From NCBI GenBank assembly GCA_963933065.1, contig CAWVUB010000029.1, forward strand, positions 1-21,465: a stretch of 21,465 nt of DNA, given 5' to 3'. Both the position numbers and the translations under genes were made by a program. Below the pieces are notes generated by a model that was not told where the DNA came from, searched no databases, and saw only the letters and a program-made list of their open reading frames with translations. The stretch is from UBA9410 sp963933065 (GTDB lineage: Bacteria > Actinomycetota > Acidimicrobiia > Acidimicrobiales > MedAcidi-G1). This document shows, piece by piece, positions 15,259 to 21,465 of the stretch (positions within the stretch are counted from its first letter, which is position 1; each line of letters begins with the position of its first letter).

Positions 15259-16320
15259 ATGAACTCATGTAAAGCTGTGGTGTTTCACGGTGACGGGACA
15301 TGGGCACTACGCGACGACTTCAAGGTTCCCGAACCGCCACCCGGTGGAGCGGTACTAGCAGTCGAAGCGGTAGGGCTCTGCCATAGCGACGTAGCCCAGT
15401 TAGCGGGACACAAGCATGTTCCGGGAGAAGTGTGTCCGGTGGTGCCGGGCCATGAGATCGTGGCAAAGGTTTATGCCCTAGCCGATGACGCCGACTTGAA
15501 CGTTGACGTCGGTGACCGCGTGGCGGTGGACATCGTTTGGTTTGGTCCGCCAACCCAAAGCAACCCGTTCGGTGTGCGTTGTTACGGTTACTCGTTCGGC
15601 CTTGACGAGGGTGCCGGTCTCTGGGGAGGTTACGGCGAGTTCATGGCCGTGCTGCCAGGAACCCATCTGGTAAAACTCACGAACGACGTGTCCGCAGAGG
15701 AGTTAACGCTCTTCGAACCGCTGTCAAATATGGTGGCGTGGCTGGATCGACTGCAGTTTCGCGAGGGGCAGTCGATCGTTATCCAAGGGCCTGGGCATAT
15801 GGGTTTGACGTGTGCCGCATACGCAAAGTCTCTCGGCGCTGGTGTAGTCATCGTGACCGGAACGGGTGAAGATGCGATGCGACTCAATGTGGCGCTTGAC
15901 GTGGGCGCCGACCACGTCCTAGACGTGACAGTTTCTGATCCGATCGAGGCCGTAATGGATCTAACCGGCGGCGGGGCAAACGTCGCAGTAGATCTGGCGA
16001 GCGCACCGGGGACACCCAGTCTCTGTCTGGATTTGGTCCATCACGGCGGGCAGGTGGTCTGGGCCGGTTTGAAGGATCGCCAAGCCGTGCCAGTCATGAC
16101 CGACACAGTTGTCATGCGCTCACTCACCGTATTTGGCGGCTCAGGTGGGACAGCTGCATCGGTTGAAGAAGCTGCACGGATACTCAATAGGGGCGATTTT
16201 CCAACTGCTCCGTTACTCGGAACCGTTGTCGGCCTAGATGAAATCAATCTCGCCATGGCTCTTCTTCATAGAGCTGGCGAAGAGGATGCCATCCGGGCAG
16301 TGATCAAGCACTCGCATTAG
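15259..16320 (+). CDS. Zinc-type medium-chain alcohol dehydrogenase
   Basis: A 353-residue MDR-family dehydrogenase. The catalytic zinc ligands are C41 (GLCHSD), H65-E66 (GHE) and probably E153 in LFEPLSN. The Rossmann motif is GPGHMG (177-182). The four-cysteine structural-zinc lobe usual in alcohol dehydrogenases is absent: residues 90-125 hold only one Cys. The C-terminus has MRSLTVFGGSGGT. It follows the thiolase by 39 bases, with AAGG before the ATG, so it is probably the last gene of the operon. It would interconvert an alcohol or polyol and a carbonyl; the substrate is unknown. Threonine- or sorbitol-type dehydrogenases are the nearest relatives by pattern. Confidence 0.9.
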   Translation: MNSCKAVVFHGDGTWALRDDFKVPEPPPGGAVLAVEAVGLCHSDVAQLAGHKHVPGEVCPVVPGHEIVAKVYALADDADLNVDVGDRVAVDIVWFGPPTQSNPFGVRCYGYSFGLDEGAGLWGGYGEFMAVLPGTHLVKLTNDVSAEELTLFEPLSNMVAWLDRLQFREGQSIVIQGPGHMGLTCAAYAKSLGAGVVIVTGTGEDAMRLNVALDVGADHVLDVTVSDPIEAVMDLTGGGANVAVDLASAPGTPSLCLDLVHHGGQVVWAGLKDRQAVPVMTDTVVMRSLTVFGGSGGTAASVEEAARILNRGDFPTAPLLGTVVGLDEINLAMALLHRAGEEDAIRAVIKHSH

Positions 16321-16508
16321 CCCAGAACCGACTTTCGCGCCTGCGAGGCTAAGCCCTACCAAGCCAATGCGATCAGGATAAAAAGTTATTTGGTGCCTAT
16401 TTCCATGTGCCGATAGTGGGGGTAGTTTAAGATTCACTTACTATCGATGAGATAGATGCAACATCAACGGAACAGATGTATTGAATAGTTACGTCCTGTT
16501 GGGCAGTT
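16321..16508. other. Intergenic region upstream of the CO dehydrogenase operon
   Basis: This 188-base AT-richer stretch probably carries the promoter of the cox genes and the end of the preceding operon. A short inverted repeat CTATC-GATGA-GATAG is at 16441-16455. No clear intrinsic terminator, tRNA or riboswitch was recognised, and no convincing -35/-10 pair can be named. Confidence 0.4.
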
Positions 16509-16772
16509 ATGGGATCGGGGTTGGCAGTGGCAATTGAATCTGACGGAGAGAGTCGGGGAAATCCACGGATCTATGAGTTGATAAAAGATTCACCCAAGAC
16601 TGGATCGAGTCCAACCGTTTGGGCCTGGCCGCAAATTATCGACCACCTGAAGGTGGCTGGACAGCCAGTTCAGGGACCTTGGCCACCACATCAAGAACGT
16701 CGGCCTGACCCCGACGCCGAGTCATTGCCCGTAGCAGTTCCCGATCCCCATTCATCGACTGACAACTCGTAG
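16509..16772 (+). CDS. Small hypothetical protein upstream of coxM
   Basis: An 87-residue ORF ending 24 bases before coxM. It has no signal peptide or membrane segment. The middle (IYELIKDSPKTGSSPTVWAW, then IIDHLKVAG and ERRPDPD) looks protein-like, while the tail is Pro/Asp/Ser-rich and probably disordered. No clear ribosome-binding site precedes the ATG; an in-frame GTG at 16527 is an alternative. I do not recognise the family. It could be a small cox-linked protein, the remnant N-terminus of a larger enzyme, or spurious. Other frames downstream give no continuation, so a simple frameshift is not supported. Confidence 0.4.
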   Translation: MGSGLAVAIESDGESRGNPRIYELIKDSPKTGSSPTVWAWPQIIDHLKVAGQPVQGPWPPHQERRPDPDAESLPVAVPDPHSSTDNS

Positions 16773-16796
16773 ATAACGGCAAGGACCTCCAACAAC

Positions 16797-17672
16797 ATGT
16801 ATCCCTCCCGATTTTCTTACGAGGCACCGACCACCGTCAAAGAGGCCATCGCTCTCCTGAGTAAAGCCAATGGAGAAGCAAAGGTCCTCGCTGGCGGCCA
16901 AAGTTTGGTTCCGATGATGAAACTTCGCTTCGCGGCCCCGCAAATACTGGTCGACATCAACAATATTCCGGGTCTGGCATTCCATTCTGCAGATCCCGAC
17001 GGCACCTATCGAATCGGAGCGCTGTGTCGACACGTAGATCTGGAGAAAGACGTTGAACTTGCCGCACAGCAGCCAACGATGGCTGCAGCCGCTCCCGTGA
17101 TCGCTGATCCCATCGTGCGCACTCGCGGAACAGTGGTTGGATCACTCTGCCACGCCGATCCCCAGGGAGACTGGGCTTCCGTCATGAGTGCTCTCGGGGG
17201 CTCAATAGTGGCTGAAGGCCCCAACGGTCGACGCACAATACCGTGCAGCGACTTTGTGAATGGCCCGTTCCAGAATCTCTTAGAACCAGAAGAATTGGCA
17301 GTCGAGGCCACAGTCCCTCCCCCAGTGGGCACGCGCGCTGGTGGATACCTAAAACTTGAGAGACGAATTGGAGACTTCGCCACGGCTGGTGTAGCCGTTT
17401 CTCTCGAGTTGTCTGGAGAGCAAGTGGTGCGCGCTGGGATAGGGCTTACGGGTGTCGGACCCTCAACTATCTGTGCCGACGCTGCTGCCGAAACACTTGT
17501 AGGACAAGCACTAGACCAAAGCACAATTGAACGTGCCGCCCAACTTGCCAGTGACGTATCACAGCCCAGATCTGATCACCGTGGCAGCGAAGCCTATAAA
17601 CGGCACATTGTTGCGACGTTTGTAACCCGAATTCTCTCAAACCTCCAGTCAGCGACCGAACAGGCAACTTGA
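16797..17672 (+). CDS. coxM: Aerobic carbon monoxide dehydrogenase, medium (FAD) subunit
   Basis: A 291-residue FAD subunit of the molybdenum-copper CO dehydrogenase, which passes electrons from the Fe-S subunit to the respiratory chain. The first FAD loop AGGQSLVP (32-39) is canonical. The second, usually TIGGN/S, reads TVVGS (112-116), with Val replacing a Gly. KLERRIGDFATAGVAV and IGLTGVGPSTICA match CoxM. Length is normal (about 288 in Oligotropha). The ribosome-binding site is weak (AAGGA far upstream). The TGA is followed one base later by coxS. Gene order M-S-L matches characterised form I clusters. Confidence 0.93.
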   Translation: MYPSRFSYEAPTTVKEAIALLSKANGEAKVLAGGQSLVPMMKLRFAAPQILVDINNIPGLAFHSADPDGTYRIGALCRHVDLEKDVELAAQQPTMAAAAPVIADPIVRTRGTVVGSLCHADPQGDWASVMSALGGSIVAEGPNGRRTIPCSDFVNGPFQNLLEPEELAVEATVPPPVGTRAGGYLKLERRIGDFATAGVAVSLELSGEQVVRAGIGLTGVGPSTICADAAAETLVGQALDQSTIERAAQLASDVSQPRSDHRGSEAYKRHIVATFVTRILSNLQSATEQAT

Positions 17673-17673
17673 T

Positions 17674-18225
17674 ATGACCAGTTTGTTTGAAGTAATGCCA
17701 GCCGAAACGGCGGTTGACATCCCGGTCCGAAAACTGACCGTAAACGTGAACGGCAAACAGGAGACACTAAAAGTCGAGCCCAGGCTTCTGCTCGCCCACA
17801 TGATCCGTCAGGCCCTTGGATTAACTGGTACCCACGTGGGCTGTGACACCACAAACTGTGGAGCGTGCACAGTCCTATTTGATGGGGCCCCGGTCAAGAG
17901 TTGCACCATGTTCGCCGTACAGGCTGACGGACACGACATCACCACGGTTGAAGGTCTGGCGTCTGCCAGTGAATTGGATCCCATTCAAGAAGGATTTAAA
18001 GACGAGCACGGCCTTCAGTGTGGCTTCTGCACGCCGGGAATGATGCTGTCAGCCAAAGCGTTACTTACAGAGAATCCCAACCCAACCGAGGACGAAATTC
18101 GGTGGGCTTTGTCCGGGAACCTCTGTCGATGTACCGGCTATCAGAACATAGTCAAGGCCGTACTCCTCGCTGCCGAAAGTCTCCAACATCAAGAGGCATC
18201 CAAAGACGAAGGGGAGACGTTATGA
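17674..18225 (+). CDS. coxS: Aerobic carbon monoxide dehydrogenase, small [2Fe-2S] subunit
   Basis: A 183-residue subunit with two [2Fe-2S] clusters that relays electrons from the Mo-Cu site to FAD. The plant-type N-terminal cluster is bound by C57, C62, C65 and C77 (GCDTTNCGACT, VKSC). The C-terminal cluster is bound by C116, C119, C151 and C153 (QCGFCTPGMM, LCRCTGYQNIV). CTMFAVQADG and LQEGF-like IQEGF match form I CoxS. About 18 residues are added at the N-terminus compared with Oligotropha CoxS. The stop overlaps the coxL start in ATGA, so translation is probably coupled. Confidence 0.96.
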   Translation: MTSLFEVMPAETAVDIPVRKLTVNVNGKQETLKVEPRLLLAHMIRQALGLTGTHVGCDTTNCGACTVLFDGAPVKSCTMFAVQADGHDITTVEGLASASELDPIQEGFKDEHGLQCGFCTPGMMLSAKALLTENPNPTEDEIRWALSGNLCRCTGYQNIVKAVLLAAESLQHQEASKDEGETL

Positions 18226-20600
18226 CCATCGACGAAGTAAAGATCGGCGGTCTGGGCGCCAGCCGTCCGCGCGTTGAAGATAACCGCTTCATACGCGGCA
18301 AGGGCAACTACGTAGACGACATTGCCTTGCCCGGCATGCTCCATATGGAGCTCCTTCGTAGCCCGCTAGCCCATGCCCGAATCAAATCCATTGACGTGAC
18401 TGCGGCATGGGCGATCCCGGGGGTGCGCCTTGTCCTAACGGGAGAGATGATGGCTAGCCGCAACTTGGCTTGGATGCCCACGCTCTCCTACGACACCCAA
18501 GCAGTGCTGGCCACTGACAAGGTGCGATTTCAAGGTCAAGAGATCGCATGCGTAGTAGCCGATGATCCATATATCGCCAAGGACGCCTGTGAAGCGATCA
18601 TTGTGGACTACGAGCCCCTACCCGTCATCGTTAATCCAATACAAGCAATGACAGCCGGTGCTCCGGTAATCCGCGACGACAAAGAAAACCAGCATGACAA
18701 TCTGATATTTGACTGGGAAGTTGGCGACAAGGACGGCACCGATGCCGCATTTTCTGCGGCAGATGTCGTTTCCGAACTCGAATTGCACTACCCGCGGTCA
18801 CACCCTTCCCCAATTGAAACCTGCGGCTCTATCGCAGATTTTGATCGGTCAACTTCCAAGTTGACGGTGTACATGACGAGTCAGGCGCCACACATCATCC
18901 GGGCCGCTGTCGCCATGGTCGCCGAGTTACCTGAACACATGATCCGCATCATTTCACCCGATCTGGGTGGTGGATTCGGGAATAAGGTTCCTGTCTACCC
19001 AGGATACGTGGTATCCATTCTTGCCTCAATTCTGCTCGAACGACCTGTCAAATGGATCGAGGACAAGACTGGGAACCTCATCTCCACCGGTTTCGGTCGT
19101 GACGTCTATTTACGAGGGCAAATGGCGCTGCGCAAAGACGGAAAGATCCTTGGAGTGCGAATGCACACGGACTCCGATCACGGAGCTTTCTTCTCTGATG
19201 CCCAGCCAAGCAAATTCAAAATTGGCCTGATGCACTCAGCTTTTGCCTGTTACGACATCCCCACGGCACACCTAACAGCACAAGGCGTCTACACCAACAA
19301 AGCCCCCGGAGGCGTTGCATACCGCTGTTCGTTCAGAGTCACTGAGGCCATGTTCTTCCAGGAGCGCATGGTGCAAGCAGCAGCTGACGATCTTGGACTG
19401 GATCAGGCAGAGTTTAGGAGACTGAACTTCGTCCAAGATGACGACTTCCCTCACCGCACACCCTTTGGCTTCCTCACTGATTCCGGCCAGTACGGCAAGT
19501 GTCTCGATATCGGTCTGGAAGCGGTTGGGTACGAAAAGTTCCTAGAGCAGAAAGAAGAGGCCAAGAAAAACGGTCGGCTTCTAGGAATTGGCATTTCGAC
19601 GATGACGGAACCACTTGGAGCAGGGAATAGTCGCGAGTACGACATTCTCGGCATAAAGATGTTCGACTCCGCAGAGTTGCGTGTTCATATGACAGGGAAA
19701 GCGATTCTACGAACTGGTGCCAAGAGTCAGGGTCAGGGTCACGAAACGACTTGGGCCCAGATAGTGGCCCACGAGTTAGGTATTCCTGCAGACGATGTGG
19801 TCGTTGAAGAGGGAGATACGGATACCGCCCCGTTTGGAATGGGTACTTACGCCTCGCGTAGCACGCCCGTCGCCGGCGCAGCCGTGTCGATGGTTTCCCG
19901 AAAGATCAGAGCCAAGGCCAGAAAGATAGCGGCCCACCTTCTTGAAGTCTCAGAAGAAGATATCGATTGGGAACTTGGGCGCTTCTATCTCAGAAGTTCG
20001 CCTGATCGTGGAGTAACGATCCAAGAGTGTGCGATGGCGGCCTACAGCAACGTTCCTGATGGGATGGAGCCAGGATTGGAGAACAACGCCTACTACGACC
20101 CCCCGAATCTCACTTGGCCTTTTGCCTGCTACATAGCGACAGTGGAGGTCGACCCACTTACTGGCGTCTGGGACGTCCTCAACATGGTTGCGGTAGATGA
20201 CTGCGGGGTACGCATAAACCCGATGATCGTCGAAGGCCAGATCATGGGTGGTCTCACTGAGGCTTACGCAATGGCCAGCATGCAGTTCATCACTTTTGAC
20301 GACGAGGGAAACTGTGTCGGCTCCAACTACATGGACTACCTTCTCCCAACCGCATGGGAAACCCCCGGATTTGAATTGCATGAAGTGGTAACCCCATGTC
20401 CCCATCATCCGATCGGAGCAAAGGGCATCGGCGAATGCGCCACGGTAGGTGGCCCTGCGGCGTTCGTGAATGCTGTAATGGATGCGCTGAAAGGCAGCGG
20501 TGTTAGAAATGTTGATATGCCACTGCTTCCTGACCGCGTGTACGAAGCACTAACCACGTCACGCGATGTGTCTGGTGCTCCCCCGATTAGGACGAGTTGA
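18222..20600 (+). CDS. coxL: Aerobic carbon monoxide dehydrogenase, large (Mo-Cu) subunit, form I
   Basis: A 792-residue catalytic subunit that oxidises CO to CO2 at a molybdopterin-cytosine-dinucleotide/copper site. The active-site loop AYRCSFR (366-372, copper-binding Cys at 369) is the form I signature; form II enzymes have AYRGAGR. SQGQGHETT (502-510) is a cofactor-binding segment and E738 in GIGECATVGG is the conserved active-site Glu. DLGGGFGNK (247-255) is also typical. The ATG at 18222 overlaps the coxS stop by four bases and begins MTIDEVKIGG. A longer in-frame extension lies inside coxS and is not credible. Length is close to Oligotropha CoxL (809). Confidence 0.96.
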   Translation: MTIDEVKIGGLGASRPRVEDNRFIRGKGNYVDDIALPGMLHMELLRSPLAHARIKSIDVTAAWAIPGVRLVLTGEMMASRNLAWMPTLSYDTQAVLATDKVRFQGQEIACVVADDPYIAKDACEAIIVDYEPLPVIVNPIQAMTAGAPVIRDDKENQHDNLIFDWEVGDKDGTDAAFSAADVVSELELHYPRSHPSPIETCGSIADFDRSTSKLTVYMTSQAPHIIRAAVAMVAELPEHMIRIISPDLGGGFGNKVPVYPGYVVSILASILLERPVKWIEDKTGNLISTGFGRDVYLRGQMALRKDGKILGVRMHTDSDHGAFFSDAQPSKFKIGLMHSAFACYDIPTAHLTAQGVYTNKAPGGVAYRCSFRVTEAMFFQERMVQAAADDLGLDQAEFRRLNFVQDDDFPHRTPFGFLTDSGQYGKCLDIGLEAVGYEKFLEQKEEAKKNGRLLGIGISTMTEPLGAGNSREYDILGIKMFDSAELRVHMTGKAILRTGAKSQGQGHETTWAQIVAHELGIPADDVVVEEGDTDTAPFGMGTYASRSTPVAGAAVSMVSRKIRAKARKIAAHLLEVSEEDIDWELGRFYLRSSPDRGVTIQECAMAAYSNVPDGMEPGLENNAYYDPPNLTWPFACYIATVEVDPLTGVWDVLNMVAVDDCGVRINPMIVEGQIMGGLTEAYAMASMQFITFDDEGNCVGSNYMDYLLPTAWETPGFELHEVVTPCPHHPIGAKGIGECATVGGPAAFVNAVMDALKGSGVRNVDMPLLPDRVYEALTTSRDVSGAPPIRTS

Positions 20601-21465
20601 TGGGCAAGGAAGCGTTGGCCGATGGATGGGGCGTAATTGAACATGCCGTCAATCTGCGCCGAAAGGGCGAAGCATTCGTTCTCGCCACCGTCGTTTGGCG
20701 GGAAGGCCCTTCGTCGGGGCAGCAGGGGTCCAGGGCCATCGTCACCGGATCTGGTCAGATCTTTGGATGGATTGGGGGTGCCTGTGCCGAACCCGTACTT
20801 ATCCGAGAAGCACTTCGGGCTCTCCAGAGCCAAGAATCACGCCTGTTGGCAATCGGCTCCTCGGACCACTTTGGTGAACTGCCAAAGGGCACTACCGAAA
20901 TCGCTATCTCCTGCCAAAGTAACGGGGCCCTCCAGATATTCATCGAGCCGATTATCCCTGTCCCTGAACTCATAGTGGTTGGTCGTTCACCGATGGCTAG
21001 GACTCTGCACGAATTAGCGACAAACCTTGACTGGGATAGCCACCTCATCGACGGGCCCGACTTCTCTAGTGCGGCAATCTCCTCTCGTTCCATGGTGGTA
21101 GTAGCGACCCAGGGCCACGGTGACGAGGAAATCGTAGAGAGTGCCCTTGCTGGCAGGCCCTCTTATCTTGGGGTGGTTGGATCTCCACAGCGCGGCAAGG
21201 CCCTGCTGGGCTACCTTTCCGACCGAAATATTTCACAGGAGTTGCTTGACACAATTCGCGTGCCGATTGGCTTAGATCTGGGAAGGACGACACATCGCGA
21301 AGTAGCTGTCGCTGTGCTCGCTGAACTAGTTCAGTTACGCCCATCTCTTGAAGCTCCACAAGGCAAGGAGCCTGTGGTTGTGCCGATTGCGGAAGTAGAA
21401 GACCCGATCTGCGGCATGACTGTTAACAAGAATGACGCTAGCCACCCCCTTGTAGTCGCCGGTCA
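20600..21465 (+). CDS. XdhC/CoxF-family maturation protein with C-terminal YHS-like motif, 3'-truncated
   Basis: The frame opens at an ATG sharing one base with the coxL stop (TGATG) and is still open at the window edge, with 288 codons visible. The N-terminal XdhC/CoxI domain shows LATVVWREGPSSG (28-40) and GWIGGACAEP (56-65). A Rossmann-like C-terminal domain follows, with VVGRSPMARTL (127-137), VVVATQGHGDEE, GVVGSPQRGKALL (191-203) and PIGLDLGR. XdhC-family proteins insert or sulfurate the molybdenum cofactor of xanthine dehydrogenase and CO dehydrogenase. After a short linker, DPICGMTVNKNDASHPL (268-284) matches the start of a YHS metal-binding domain. Overlap with coxL supports a role in CODH maturation. 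Confidence 0.85.
   Translation, partial: MGKEALADGWGVIEHAVNLRRKGEAFVLATVVWREGPSSGQQGSRAIVTGSGQIFGWIGGACAEPVLIREALRALQSQESRLLAIGSSDHFGELPKGTTEIAISCQSNGALQIFIEPIIPVPELIVVGRSPMARTLHELATNLDWDSHLIDGPDFSSAAISSRSMVVVATQGHGDEEIVESALAGRPSYLGVVGSPQRGKALLGYLSDRNISQELLDTIRVPIGLDLGRTTHREVAVAVLAELVQLRPSLEAPQGKEPVVVPIAEVEDPICGMTVNKNDASHPLVVAG

Noticed and set aside
18018..18221. In-frame upstream extension of coxL by 68 codons
   Set aside because: It lies wholly inside coxS, its sequence is unlike any CoxL N-terminus, and the ATG at 18222 has ATGA overlap and a normal CoxL start.
3362..20600. Functional link between carbonic anhydrase and CO dehydrogenase
   Set aside because: Both handle CO2, but about 13 kb and several unrelated operons separate them, so co-occurrence in the window is not evidence of a shared system.

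Overview
The window looks like the chromosome of a free-living, aerobic actinobacterium, most likely from the Acidimicrobiia. The evidence is by eye only: moderately high GC, an Ala/Pro/Thr-repeat lipoprotein linker of the kind common in that class, FadA5-like and ACAD10/11-like acyl-CoA enzymes, and a form I carbon monoxide dehydrogenase. No insertion sequence, phage gene, CRISPR array, tRNA or rRNA was seen. Nearly all genes lie on the + strand, in tightly spaced operons.

Layout. Positions 1-3874 are mixed housekeeping: a 5'-truncated diiron ferritin-like protein, a convergent chorismate mutase, an acyl-CoA synthetase, a small DUF2238/YjdF-like membrane protein and a beta-carbonic anhydrase. 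Positions 3881-10480 hold a general L-amino-acid ABC transporter of the Aap/Bzt type: lipoprotein binding protein, two unusually long permeases and an ATPase. It is followed closely by a TauD/TfdA-type 2-oxoglutarate dioxygenase. An AT-rich three-arm inverted-repeat element lies upstream of the transporter, and a strong hairpin sits between the binding-protein and permease genes. A minus-strand beta-hydroxyacid dehydrogenase (10502-11371) converges on the dioxygenase gene and is divergent from the next operon across a 397-base regulatory gap.

Positions 11769-16320 encode an acyl-CoA degradation set: a 17beta-HSD4-like SDR, an acyl-CoA dehydrogenase, a FadA5-like thiolase and a zinc-type alcohol dehydrogenase. 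After a second gap holding a small unassigned ORF, positions 16797-20600 encode coxM, coxS and coxL. The CoxL active-site loop reads AYRCSFR, the form I CODH signature. The last gene overlaps coxL by one base and runs off the window. It is an XdhC/CoxF-type molybdenum-hydroxylase maturation protein ending in what looks like a YHS domain (DPICGM).

Together the genes suggest an organoheterotroph that imports amino acids, degrades acyl-CoA or steroid-like side chains, and gains extra energy from CO oxidation. The most noteworthy items are the form I CODH with its XdhC-YHS partner, the enlarged amino-acid permeases, and the structured regulatory DNA around the transporter operon.
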